Assembly (NCBI GenBank): GCA_002432425.1
Contig: DJEL01000042.1
Location: 1 to 18,932, forward strand
From: Lachnospiraceae bacterium UBA5899
GTDB taxonomy: Bacteria; Bacillota; Clostridia; Lachnospirales; Lachnospiraceae
Reading direction: 5' to 3'
DNA: 18,932 bases
Both the position numbers and the translations under genes were made by a program. A model generated the notes under the pieces. The model searched no databases, was not told the DNA's origin, and worked only from the letters and a program-made list of their open reading frames with translations. Positions 8,309-15,332 of this stretch are shown here, piece after piece. Numbering within the stretch: position 1 is the stretch's first letter; the number at the start of each line of letters is the position of its first letter.

Positions 8309-9049
8309 ATGAAAGAAAAACGAAAATGGCTGCTTGTCTTAGGCATAGCGCTCTGCCTGTGTGCCGGCTGCGCACAGACGGGAAAAGGGGCGGAAAATTC
8401 TGCAGACGGTACGATAGTTTCTGCGAAGAGCAATGCCGCTGACAATTCGGACGGTCAGACGGAAGATGCAGATAGTCAGGCAGATGATACGGAAAAGCCG
8501 CTGGCGGAGTATGCTTTTGAAACTGGGGATTTTGAAGGCTATAATGCTTTGCTTGCGGTAAACGGTTATCAGTATCCGTTTGCACTGGACTTTGCTGCGG
8601 ACAAAATGAAACTGCGCGTGGACCCAGCGGCGGAAGAGGAAATCCAGGGATACAGCCAGAAGGTATTTCCGGTTTTCGTAACAGACGGAACAGAGGAAGA
8701 AAAAATAGGGTATATTTCCGGCATGAAGTTTGTGATTGACTCGGATGCCTATGTGCCGTCGCAGTGGGCGGACGGCAGTAAAATCTGCGGCAAAATCGTA
8801 TCCCGGGGAGATAACCGTGTGACGGTAGTGAAAGCAGAGGAAACGGACCGGGATACTTACGTCGAATTTACCTTTACAACGGACGAAGAAACGGAGTATG
8901 CTCTTTCTGAAAATGTGCAGTATGTTTTACTGGACGGAAATTTTGTAAGTACGCCGGTGACGGAAGAGAGATTTGAGAAGAGCCTTGCCGGTAAGACGGA
9001 TACCGTTTTTTACCTGTTTGAAAAGGACGGGGAAGTGGTGCAGATATAG
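8309..9049 (+). CDS. Lipoprotein of unknown function
   Basis: A 246-aa protein with a clear lipoprotein signal: MKEKRKWLLVLGIALCLCAGC, cysteine 21. A low-complexity, Asp/Ala/Ser-rich spacer of about 45 residues follows, then a globular domain from about residue 60 (EYAFETGDFEGYNALLAVNG) that is acidic and beta-rich, with FVIDSDAYVPSQWADG in the middle. I do not recognise the family. AGGGAGG precedes the ATG. It lies 33 bases after the binding-protein gene with no terminator between, so it is probably the last gene of the FtsX operon. A role outside the membrane, as another accessory lipoprotein, is inference from position only. No clear terminator is visible after it. Confidence 0.75.
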   Translation: MKEKRKWLLVLGIALCLCAGCAQTGKGAENSADGTIVSAKSNAADNSDGQTEDADSQADDTEKPLAEYAFETGDFEGYNALLAVNGYQYPFALDFAADKMKLRVDPAAEEEIQGYSQKVFPVFVTDGTEEEKIGYISGMKFVIDSDAYVPSQWADGSKICGKIVSRGDNRVTVVKAEETDRDTYVEFTFTTDEETEYALSENVQYVLLDGNFVSTPVTEERFEKSLAGKTDTVFYLFEKDGEVVQI

Positions 9050-9102
9050 GAGCCGTACATTCCGTAACAGAAAACAAATCTAAATTATTTCTAAAAAAAT
9101 AG

Positions 9103-9130
9103 TTGACGAATACACATTTTCTGCTATAAT
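9103..9130 (+). promoter_or_regulatory. Strong promoter of rpsU
   Basis: TTGACG (9103-9108) and TATAAT (9125-9130) are separated by 16 bases. TGC stands directly before the -10 box, giving an extended -10. This near-consensus arrangement fits a ribosomal protein gene. Start of transcription is expected near 9137, which leaves a leader of about 79 bases. The leader can form a short hairpin at its extreme 5' end (GTGCATG 9138-9144 with CATGTAC 9149-9155, one G-U pair). Confidence 0.85.
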
Positions 9131-9215
9131 AACTATTGTGCATGCGGTCATGTACATATATTAACCCATATCAGTCGAGATGCTTGAAGGGACTGAAGGG
9201 AGGTCAGGTGCATTT

Positions 9216-9392
9216 ATGTCAAACGTAATCGTTAAAGAAAACGAAACTTTAGACAGTGCTTTACGTCGTTTCAAGAGAAGTTGCGCAAAGGCAGGTATCC
9301 AGCAGGAAATCCGCAAGAGAGAACACTACGAGAAACCCAGTGTAAGACGTAAAAAGAAGTCTGAAGCAGCAAGAAAGCGTAAATATAACTAA
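9216..9392 (+). CDS. rpsU: Small ribosomal subunit protein S21 (bS21)
   Basis: A 58-aa, highly basic protein starting MSNVIVKENETLDSALRRFK and ending with the lysine/arginine-rich tail typical of S21 (RRKKKSEAARKRKYN). It binds the 30S subunit near the 3' end of 16S rRNA and helps mRNA engagement. The length and sequence match the family; the start at 9216 gives the conserved N-terminus and is preceded by GGGAGGT (spacing 11) and AGGTG (spacing 5). An ATG-less upstream extension to 9180 is not needed. CGT arginine codons and other preferred codons suggest high expression. The gene has its own promoter and terminator, so it is probably mainly monocistronic. Confidence 0.97.
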   Translation: MSNVIVKENETLDSALRRFKRSCAKAGIQQEIRKREHYEKPSVRRKKKSEAARKRKYN

Positions 9393-9396
9393 TCAG

Positions 9397-9435
9397 ATAA
9401 GTCCTTGGTCGCTTTGATCCGGGACTTATGTTTTA
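9397..9435 (+). terminator. Probable intrinsic terminator after rpsU
   Basis: ATAAGTCC (9397-9404) pairs with GGACTTAT (9422-9429), a perfect 8-bp stem, followed by GTTTTA. The loop of 17 bases may fold further. The T tract is short, so some readthrough into the CmpB-family gene is likely. Confidence 0.65.
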
Positions 9436-9506
9436 TCGGTTGATTTTAAAGAAAATCTTTCATATATATAGAAAAGGTTTTCTTATGAGGAAAGGAATGC
9501 AGAAAT

Positions 9507-10100
9507 ATGTGGACGAAAGAATTGTTCGGAACGGATATTTACCATCTGGTCACGGCTTTCGTTATCTATAGTATGTTAGGATGGCTTGTAGAGTCCATTT
9601 ACATGTCCTTCTGCAATAAAAAAATTACCAACAGAGGATTTGCCAAAGGTCCGTTCTGTCCGATATACGGATTTGGCGCCGTAATCGGCAATCTGATTTT
9701 AACACCGCTTCGTCATCACAGACTGGCACTGTATTTTGCGGGAGCCATCAGTGCTACTTTCTTTGAATTTCTGGTAGGCATGATGATGATTCGGCTTCTG
9801 GGCGAGCTTTGGTGGGACTACAATGAAAAGCCTTTCAATTACAAAGGAATTGTGTGTCTGGAAAGCACCATTGCATGGGGCTTCTATGCAATCGGCGTGG
9901 TATGTTACCTGAATGATTTTGTATACGGCGTGATTGACCGTATGAATATGCATATTGTGGTACATGTAGTCAGCGGTATTCTTCTGATTGCGGTCATTGA
10001 TTACATTGTACAGCTCCTGAAAGTATTTAAGGTAGATGTGGCGTCTAAAAGAGAAGCCGTCATCGAAAAGTACCGCAGCTTCAAGGCCAGATGGTATTAA
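9507..10100 (+). CDS. CmpB-family membrane protein, putative ABC transporter permease (PF06541)
   Basis: A 197-aa membrane protein with about five hydrophobic segments. It has the family hallmarks: SMLGWLVESIYMSF near residue 22, the strongly conserved NRGFAKGPFCPIYGFG (43-58), the region WDYNEKPFNYKGIVCL, and a TIAWG motif. The family is usually annotated as a putative ABC transporter permease, but an ATPase partner is not normally adjacent and none is here, so a transport role is unproven. AAAGGA lies 10 bases before the ATG. A strong intrinsic terminator follows directly, ending only at the next gene's start codon. Confidence 0.85.
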   Translation: MWTKELFGTDIYHLVTAFVIYSMLGWLVESIYMSFCNKKITNRGFAKGPFCPIYGFGAVIGNLILTPLRHHRLALYFAGAISATFFEFLVGMMMIRLLGELWWDYNEKPFNYKGIVCLESTIAWGFYAIGVVCYLNDFVYGVIDRMNMHIVVHVVSGILLIAVIDYIVQLLKVFKVDVASKREAVIEKYRSFKARWY

Positions 10101-10149
10101 ATACAAGAAACACAGACATAAGATATTTCGTATTAAGTCATACAAAATG

Positions 10150-10197
10150 CTGCATTTCCATATCTTTTAATAAAGGATATGGAAGTGCAGTTTTTTT
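10150..10197 (+). terminator. Strong intrinsic terminator abutting a dacF start codon
   Basis: CTGCATTTCCATATC (10150-10164) pairs with GATATGGAAGTGCAG (10176-10190) with one G-U pair. The stem can extend inwards (TTTT with AAAG), leaving a three-base loop. Seven T residues follow (10191-10197), and the next base is the A of the ATG at 10198. The only candidate ribosome binding site for that ATG, GGAAG (10181-10185), is inside the 3' arm. The element therefore both ends the upstream transcript and, on readthrough, hides the start site. Confidence 0.9.
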
Positions 10198-11361
10198 ATG
10201 AGAAAATTAAAAAGATTTTTGGGACTTTTGCTTTGCGTGATTCTTTTTTCGGGGAATGTTCTGCAGGTAAAGGCAGCGGCGGAGATAACCGCACCTTCGG
10301 CAATCCTGATGGAAGCCTCCACCGGGCAGGTCATTTATGAAAAAAATGCAACGGAGAGGAGAAGCCCCGCCAGCATCACAAAAATCATGACGCTGCTTTT
10401 GATTTTTGAAGCGCTGTCGGAAGGAAAGGTTTCCCTGCAGGATGAGGTGGTGACCAGTGCCCACGCCAAGTCCATGGGCGGCAGCCAGGTGTTTTTAGAG
10501 GAAGGCGAAACGCAGACACTGGAAACCATGATTAAATGCATTGTCATCGCTTCCGGCAACGATGCATCGGTGGCGGTGGCAGAACATATAGCGGGTTCCG
10601 AAGCGGATTTTGTGGAAAAAATGAATACCAAAGCGGCAGAGCTCGGGATGGAGGACACCCATTTTGAAGATTGCTGCGGACTGACGGACTCCGACGGTCA
10701 TTACACAACGGCAAAAGACGTAGCCATTATGTCCAGGGAGCTGACGGTAAAGTATCCGGAAATTTTTACATATACCCAGATATGGATGGAGGATATTACC
10801 CATGTAACGAGGCTGGGCAGCAGTACCTTTACCCTGTCCAGCACCAACAAACTGTTGAAATGGTATCAGTGGACCACGGGACTCAAGACCGGTTCTACGG
10901 CAAAAGCAAAATTCTGCGTTTCCGCTACGGCGAGCAAGGACGGCGTGGATTTGATTGCCGTCATCATGGGAGCACCGGACCCCAAGGAACGGTTCCACGA
11001 TGCGGAAAAGCTGTTAAACTACGGCTTCTCGGTAAGTAACCTCTATGTGGACGAAAATAAGGAGCCGCTGCCGCAGATGCGTGTGGAAGGCGGCGTGGAG
11101 GAAACGGTTTCCCTGCATTATGCAGAGGAATTCCGATACCTGGATGTAACCGGCAGGGATTTGTCGGCAGTGGAAAAGGAGCTGAAGCTGCCGGAAAGCG
11201 TGGAGGCTCCCGTGACGGAAGGGGAAACAGCGGGGCAGGCTGTGTACCGGATAGGCGGCGAGGAAATCGGCAGAGTTGCCGTTTTGTACGATGCTTCCGT
11301 GGAAAAAGCCGGATTCGGCGATTATTTTAAGAAGGTACTGGGCGTTTATTTTCATTTGTAA
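10198..11361 (+). CDS. dacF: D-alanyl-D-alanine carboxypeptidase, DacF-like (PBP5 family)
   Basis: A 387-aa secreted serine peptidase that removes the terminal D-Ala from peptidoglycan stem peptides outside the membrane. A signal peptide (MRKLKRFLGLLLCVILFSG, cleavage near VKAAA) is followed by the peptidase S11 domain with all three catalytic motifs: SITK (S59, K62), SGN (119-121) and KTG (230-232). A PBP5 C-terminal-type beta domain occupies about 275-370, and the amphipathic tail DYFKKVLGVYFHL is a likely membrane anchor. The signal peptide fixes the start at 10198, although this puts the ATG directly behind a terminator T tract. A paralog lies at 13774. The next gene has its own promoter inside the end of this one. 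Confidence 0.93.
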   Translation: MRKLKRFLGLLLCVILFSGNVLQVKAAAEITAPSAILMEASTGQVIYEKNATERRSPASITKIMTLLLIFEALSEGKVSLQDEVVTSAHAKSMGGSQVFLEEGETQTLETMIKCIVIASGNDASVAVAEHIAGSEADFVEKMNTKAAELGMEDTHFEDCCGLTDSDGHYTTAKDVAIMSRELTVKYPEIFTYTQIWMEDITHVTRLGSSTFTLSSTNKLLKWYQWTTGLKTGSTAKAKFCVSATASKDGVDLIAVIMGAPDPKERFHDAEKLLNYGFSVSNLYVDENKEPLPQMRVEGGVEETVSLHYAEEFRYLDVTGRDLSAVEKELKLPESVEAPVTEGETAGQAVYRIGGEEIGRVAVLYDASVEKAGFGDYFKKVLGVYFHL

Positions 11362-11384
11362 GGATGGAAAAATTATGCTATAAT
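11356..11384 (+). promoter_or_regulatory. Predicted promoter of the metallophosphoesterase-scpAB operon
   Basis: TATAAT (11379-11384) is preceded by TGC (extended -10). TTGTAA (11356-11361), a 4/6 match to the -35 box, lies 17 bases upstream and overlaps the stop codon of the carboxypeptidase gene. The leader contains a GGTG/CACC hairpin around 11390-11407, with no T tract after it. Confidence 0.7.
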
Positions 11385-11451
11385 GTTGTCGGTGTTTTTG
11401 CACCGGCAGCAGAATGGCATGCCGGATGGGACACGGCAAAGGAGTAACGGG

Positions 11452-12306
11452 ATGCTTGGTGTGCTGTGTATTATTTTAGCGGTCTGTATGATTGTGGGGT
11501 TATGGATTATTCTTTACGATACCCACCATTTTGTGACAAGGCGGTATCGGTTTTCCTCCGCCAAAATAAAACAGAATACCAAAATCGTTATGTTGTCCGA
11601 TTTGCACAACTGCCGGTACGGGGCGGACAATGCCCAGCTTTTTGCGGCAATCGAAGCGGAAAAGCCGGATTTGGTAATACTTGCCGGCGACATAATTACG
11701 GCAGGCAGCCGGGAAAAGACAGCACATACCGTGCGTTTCATCGAAAAGCTGAAAAACAGTTACCCTTTGTATTACACGTACGGCAATCACGAACAGAAAA
11801 TTTTTTTGAAAGAGGAATATAAAAAGACGGCGGAACGTTTTGAAAAAGAAAGGACGGAAGCCGGCATTTCCTTTTTTAACAACTGCCACAGCACACTTGC
11901 GGACAGGGGGATTTCCCTTTACGGACTGGTACTGGACCATTCTTATTTCCAGAGGTTTCAGAAAAAAGAGATGCCCGAGGGCTATATGGACTCCCTGCTT
12001 GGCAGACCCATAGAAGATACTTACAATATTTTAATAGCCCACAACCCGGATTATTTCCCGGAATATGCGGAGTGGGGAGCGAATCTTGTTCTCTCCGGGC
12101 ATATTCACGGCGGCATCATAAGAGTACCGTTTTTGGGAGGCTTTATTTCTCCGGCAATCCGCTTTTTCCCTAAATATGACGGCGGACTTTTTACGGAGAA
12201 GGGCGCTTCCATGGTGTTAGGCAGAGGCATCGGAACCCATGCGCCCAAGGTGCGGCTTTTTAATCCCGGCGAGCTTATAGTGGTGGAGCTTACCCCGCAG
12301 GAGTAG
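11452..12306 (+). CDS. Membrane-anchored metallophosphoesterase (YkuE-like)
   Basis: A 284-aa protein with an N-terminal membrane anchor (LGVLCIILAVCMIVGLWIIL) and a calcineurin-like phosphoesterase domain. Metal-binding motifs are D50-x-H52 (LSDLHN), GD (79-80), GNHE (111-114), H197 in AHNPD, and GHIHGG (216-221). These would hold a two-metal centre that hydrolyses a phosphoester; relatives act on lipid or cyclic phosphate substrates, and the substrate here is not evident. The start at 11452 is chosen over an upstream ATG at 11383 because AAAGGAG lies 7 bases before it and because the upstream frame overlaps the promoter. It is 33 bases before scpA and likely in the same operon. Confidence 0.88.
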   Translation: MLGVLCIILAVCMIVGLWIILYDTHHFVTRRYRFSSAKIKQNTKIVMLSDLHNCRYGADNAQLFAAIEAEKPDLVILAGDIITAGSREKTAHTVRFIEKLKNSYPLYYTYGNHEQKIFLKEEYKKTAERFEKERTEAGISFFNNCHSTLADRGISLYGLVLDHSYFQRFQKKEMPEGYMDSLLGRPIEDTYNILIAHNPDYFPEYAEWGANLVLSGHIHGGIIRVPFLGGFISPAIRFFPKYDGGLFTEKGASMVLGRGIGTHAPKVRLFNPGELIVVELTPQE

Positions 12307-12339
12307 GCAGAAGAGTATCATAACGGAAGGAACAGACAG

Positions 12340-13101
12340 ATGGCATTATCCGTGAAACTGGAGGTGTTTGAAGGCCCTTTGGACCTTTTGCTGCACCTGA
12401 TTGAAAAGAACAAAATCGATATTTACGATATTCCCATTGTGGAAATTACCGACCAGTATCTGGCGTACATTAAGCAGATGCAGACCGAGGACATGAATGT
12501 CATGAGTGAGTTTCTGGTGATGGCGGCAACCCTGCTTGACATCAAATGCCGGATGCTGCTGCCCAAGGAAGTCAACGAAGAGGGCGAGGAGGAAGACCCG
12601 AGAGCCGAGCTGGTACAGCGCCTGCTGGAATACAAGATGTATAAATATATGTCCTACGAACTGCGGGACAGGCAGGTGGATGCGGAAAAGTTTTTCTACC
12701 GGGAAAAGCATCTTCCCAAGGAAGTGGAAAATTACAGGCAGCCGGTGGACTATTCCGAGCTTATCGGCGAAATGAATTTGCAGAAACTGCAGGATATTTT
12801 CAAATCCATTATTAAAAAGCAGGAAGACAAGATTGACCCCATCCGAAGCACCTACGGCAACATCGAAAAGGATGAAATCGATATCGATGCCAGAACGGCT
12901 TACGTGGAGGATTACATAAGGCAGCACAAAAAGACAAGCTTCCGGCAGCTTTTGGAAAAGCAGAGCACCAAGATGGAAGTGATAGTGACCTTTCTGGTCA
13001 TTTTGGAAATGATGAAAATGGGAGAGATTGATATCGTACAGGAAAACATTTTCGACGATATCATCATTACGGCAAGGGAGCAGCAGAATGGACAAGAATA
13101 A
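12340..13101 (+). CDS. scpA: Segregation and condensation protein A
   Basis: A 253-aa kleisin that bridges the SMC ATPase heads and, with ScpB, forms the bacterial condensin needed for chromosome compaction and segregation. The N-terminal signature KLEVFEGPLDLLLHLIEKNK, then DIYDIPIVEITDQYL, is diagnostic. The C-terminal winged-helix region (FRQLLEKQSTKMEVIVTFLV ..EIDIVQE) is also present, so the protein is full length. GGAAGGA lies 8 bases before the ATG. It overlaps scpB by 14 bases, the usual coupled arrangement. Confidence 0.97.
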   Translation: MALSVKLEVFEGPLDLLLHLIEKNKIDIYDIPIVEITDQYLAYIKQMQTEDMNVMSEFLVMAATLLDIKCRMLLPKEVNEEGEEEDPRAELVQRLLEYKMYKYMSYELRDRQVDAEKFFYREKHLPKEVENYRQPVDYSELIGEMNLQKLQDIFKSIIKKQEDKIDPIRSTYGNIEKDEIDIDARTAYVEDYIRQHKKTSFRQLLEKQSTKMEVIVTFLVILEMMKMGEIDIVQENIFDDIIITAREQQNGQE

Positions 13102-13690
13102 AGCAAAAGCGGCAATTGAGGCAATTCTTTTTACCATGGGAGAGTCCGTGGAAATTTCACGGCTGGCTGCCGTTCTGGAAATGGACAAAAAGGAAGTAAC
13201 GGCGCTCTTAAAGGAAATGGACAAGGATTACCAGAAGGAAAACAGAGGTATTTTTCTCATGTGGTTAGAGGACAGCGTGCAGCTCTCCACCAAAGCGGAT
13301 TTGTACGAATACCTGATTAAAATAGCCAAGACACCCCGCAAGATGGTGCTCACGGACACGGTGATTGAAACCCTTTCCATCATTGCCTACAAGCAGCCGG
13401 TTACAAGACTGGAAATCGAAAAAATCAGAGGCGTAAGCTGCGACCACGCCATCAACAAGCTTTTGGAGTACGAGCTGATTACGGAGCTCGGAAGAAAGGA
13501 TGCACCGGGACGTCCCCTGCTGTTTGGCACCACCGAACAGTTTTTACGCTGCTTCGGCGTGAAGTCCATCGAAGAGCTGCCGGAGCTGTCTCTGGTACAG
13601 GTGGAGGAATTCAAGCAGCAGGCGGAGGCGGAAGCAGGCATCCTGGCGGCGGACACCATTGCGGAGAATGCATTGGAAGAAAACGAATAG
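13088..13690 (+). CDS. scpB: Segregation and condensation protein B
   Basis: A 200-aa partner of ScpA in the SMC-ScpAB condensin. It starts MDKNKAKAAIEAILFTMGE and has the two winged-helix domains of the family, including VIETLSIIAYKQPVTRLEIE and IRGVSCDHAINKLLEYELI followed by GRKDAPGRPLLFGTT, which is highly conserved. AAGGGAG lies 7 bases before the ATG, within scpA. An upstream in-frame start at 13028 would lie inside scpA and add an unrelated tail, so 13088 is preferred. The C-terminus is a short Ala/Glu-rich tail. Two hairpins follow before the next gene. Confidence 0.96.
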   Translation: MDKNKAKAAIEAILFTMGESVEISRLAAVLEMDKKEVTALLKEMDKDYQKENRGIFLMWLEDSVQLSTKADLYEYLIKIAKTPRKMVLTDTVIETLSIIAYKQPVTRLEIEKIRGVSCDHAINKLLEYELITELGRKDAPGRPLLFGTTEQFLRCFGVKSIEELPELSLVQVEEFKQQAEAEAGILAADTIAENALEENE

Positions 13691-13696
13691 AAAAAG

Positions 13697-13731
13697 TTTC
13701 CGAAACGGGCAAGAGAATGAAATTTCGGAAA
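13697..13731. other. Inverted repeat after scpB
   Basis: TTTCCGAAA (13697-13705) and TTTCGGAAA (13723-13731) form a perfect 9-bp stem with a 17-base loop. On the + strand it is followed by AAGAC, so it is not a + strand terminator. On the - strand it is followed by CTTTTT, so it would look like a terminator facing left, though no - strand gene is nearby. Confidence 0.55.
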
Positions 13732-13740
13732 AAGACATAT

Positions 13741-13783
13741 ACATAGTAGTGACAAATCAGGAATGTTGCTACTATGTTTTTTT
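13741..13783 (+). terminator. Intrinsic terminator containing the next gene's start codon
   Basis: ACATAGTAGTGACA (13741-13754) pairs with TGTTGCTACTATGT (13764-13777): 14 pairs, two of them G-U, with a 9-base loop AATCAGGAA. A T7 tract (13777-13783) follows. The ATG of the carboxypeptidase (13774-13776) is in the 3' arm, and the AGGAA ribosome binding site (13759-13763, spacing 10) is exposed in the apical loop. It can end the scpAB transcript and also shape translation of the next gene. Confidence 0.85.
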
Positions 13784-15132
13784 ATTTCAAAAAAGTTATC
13801 AGCATGCTGCTGTTGTGCAGCCTTTTTATGGGAATGCTTCCGGCACGCACGGTGCAGGCAGAAGATGCGCAGCCGGATTTGGCGACGCAGGAAGCAGCGA
13901 CGACAACCACGGAGGCAGAACCATCACTTCCCTTGTATGCCACGGCAGCCGTGCTCATGGACGGCGATACCGGCAGGGTTTTATATGAAAAAAACGGCGA
14001 ACAGTTTCTGGCAAATGCCAGCACCACCAAAATAATGACCTGCATTCTGGCACTGGAATACGGCAATCTGGCGGACACGGTGGAGGTATCCAAGCGGGCG
14101 GCGGGCATGCCAAAGGTCAAGCTCTATATGAAAGAAGGGGAACACTTTCTTTTGGAAGATTTGTTGTATTCCATGATGCTTGAGTCCCACAACGATTCCG
14201 CCATGGCGATTGCGGAGCATGTGGGCGGCAGCATGGAAGGCTTTGCCGATATGATGAACCGGAAGGCGGAAGAAATCGGTTGTGAAAATACGCTGTTCCT
14301 GACGCCGAACGGCCTGGATGCCCAGAAAACGGTGCTGGAGGATGGCGGGGACAGCGAGATTTCCACCCACGGCACTACGGCGGAAGACCTGGCGAAAATC
14401 ATGGCATACTGCGCTTTCCATTCCCCTAAGGCAGAGGAGTTTTTAAAAATAACGAGAACCTCCGCCTACACATTTCAGAGCGTGGAGGGACGCAGCTTTT
14501 CCTGCGTGAACCACAATGCCTTTTTAACCATGATGGAAGGGGCGCTGACCGGCAAAACCGGCTTTACCAACAAGGCAGGTTACTGTTACGTGGGCGCACT
14601 GGAACGGGACGGCAGGCGGTTTACCATTGCCCTGCTTGCCTGCGGCTGGCCGAACCATAAGACCTATAAGTGGTCGGACGCCAGAACCCTTTTTTCTTAC
14701 GGACTTGAAAATTATACATATCATTCGCTTGCGGAGGCATCCTATGAGAAAGACCTGTTAGCCCCAATCCCGGTAAAAGACGGGCAGACGGCGCATCTGG
14801 GGGAAGAGTATTCCGTGTCTGTGGAAATAAGACCGGCCGGAATACAGAAAGGAGAAGAACGGCATGATGGCGTGGATTTTGCGGCTCTTAAAGAAAATCA
14901 GAAGGAAAGCATAGGGATTTTATTAAAGGAAGGGGAAAAAATAGAAACTAAAAGCCGGGTGGCGTCAGGTCTTACGGCACCGGTGCAGAAAGGCACGGTG
15001 GTGGGAGAGATTGCCTATCTGGCGGGCGATACCCTTTTGTATAAGGAAGAAATTGTGACGGCAGAGGCGGTGGAGAGGATTGATTTTCTCTGGTGTCTTA
15101 CGAAATTATGCCGTATTTTCCTGCCGGGATGA
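13774..15132 (+). CDS. D-alanyl-D-alanine carboxypeptidase (second PBP5-family paralog)
   Basis: A 452-aa secreted peptidase S11 enzyme that trims D-Ala from peptidoglycan. It starts MFFYFKKVISMLLLCSLFMG, a signal peptide whose first residues are encoded by the T tract of the preceding terminator; cleavage is likely near VQAED. A Thr/Ala/Glu-rich linker (35-50) precedes the catalytic domain with STTK (S83, K86), SHN (138-140, where the usual second residue is Gly) and KTG (261-263). A C-terminal beta domain and a hydrophobic tail (DFLWCLTKLCRIFLPG) suggest membrane attachment. An ATG at residue 11 has no ribosome binding site and would lose the basic n-region, so 13774 is kept. It is about 65 residues longer than the paralog at 10198 and clearly diverged from it. 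Confidence 0.92.
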   Translation: MFFYFKKVISMLLLCSLFMGMLPARTVQAEDAQPDLATQEAATTTTEAEPSLPLYATAAVLMDGDTGRVLYEKNGEQFLANASTTKIMTCILALEYGNLADTVEVSKRAAGMPKVKLYMKEGEHFLLEDLLYSMMLESHNDSAMAIAEHVGGSMEGFADMMNRKAEEIGCENTLFLTPNGLDAQKTVLEDGGDSEISTHGTTAEDLAKIMAYCAFHSPKAEEFLKITRTSAYTFQSVEGRSFSCVNHNAFLTMMEGALTGKTGFTNKAGYCYVGALERDGRRFTIALLACGWPNHKTYKWSDARTLFSYGLENYTYHSLAEASYEKDLLAPIPVKDGQTAHLGEEYSVSVEIRPAGIQKGEERHDGVDFAALKENQKESIGILLKEGEKIETKSRVASGLTAPVQKGTVVGEIAYLAGDTLLYKEEIVTAEAVERIDFLWCLTKLCRIFLPG

Positions 15133-15180
15133 AATTTTTCCTGCGGATAAGGCGGAAAAACGCCCGAAAAATGCCGGCAG
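15121..15180 (+). terminator. Possible terminator-like structure at the end of the carboxypeptidase gene
   Basis: CTGCCGG (15121-15127, in the last codons) can pair with CCGGCAG (15174-15180). Between them TTTTTCC (15135-15141) can pair with GGAAAAA (15154-15160). The nearest T-rich stretch (GATTTTGTT) is about 10 bases downstream and weak. It could slow or end transcription before the decarboxylase operon, but the evidence is only moderate. Confidence 0.35.
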
Positions 15181-15245
15181 CATGTAAAGATTTTGTTAAG
15201 AAACACAAAAATAAAAGATAATTGAAAAAATAGTAAAATTTATGA

Positions 15246-15274
15246 TGGAAAGATTATTTCATTTATGCTACAAT
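15246..15274 (+). promoter_or_regulatory. Predicted promoter of the sodium-pump operon
   Basis: TACAAT (15269-15274) preceded by TGC (extended -10), with TGGAAA (15246-15251), a weak 4/6 -35 match, 17 bases upstream. Transcription would begin near 15281, leaving a leader of about 98 bases that holds the hairpin at 15294-15332. Confidence 0.6.
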
Positions 15275-15293
15275 AATACGGACATTGATAATA

Positions 15294-15332
15294 GGGGAGA
15301 TGTTTTTGCAACGGTGCAAAAAAGGTCTCCCC
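15294..15332 (+). promoter_or_regulatory. Leader hairpin of the sodium-pump operon
   Basis: GGGGAGA (15294-15300) pairs with TCTCCCC (15326-15332). Inside, TTTTTGCA (15303-15310) pairs with TGCAAAAA (15315-15322) around an ACGG loop, with a small internal loop of TG against AGG. It begins about 13 bases after the expected transcription start. A T-rich stretch (TTGTTTTTATTTATTTA) lies about 8 bases downstream, so it could be an attenuator, or it could stabilise the 5' end. I do not recognise a known riboswitch. Confidence 0.6.

Noticed and set aside
11383..11451. Upstream start at 11383 for the metallophosphoesterase
   Set aside because: It overlaps the predicted -10 box, and 11452 has AAAGGAG and begins the membrane anchor.
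12346..13224. Long - strand open frame of 292 codons opposite scpA
   Set aside because: It lies exactly opposite scpA/scpB, whose products are unmistakable. Its protein has no recognisable domain and it has no promoter or binding site; it is a shadow of codon bias.
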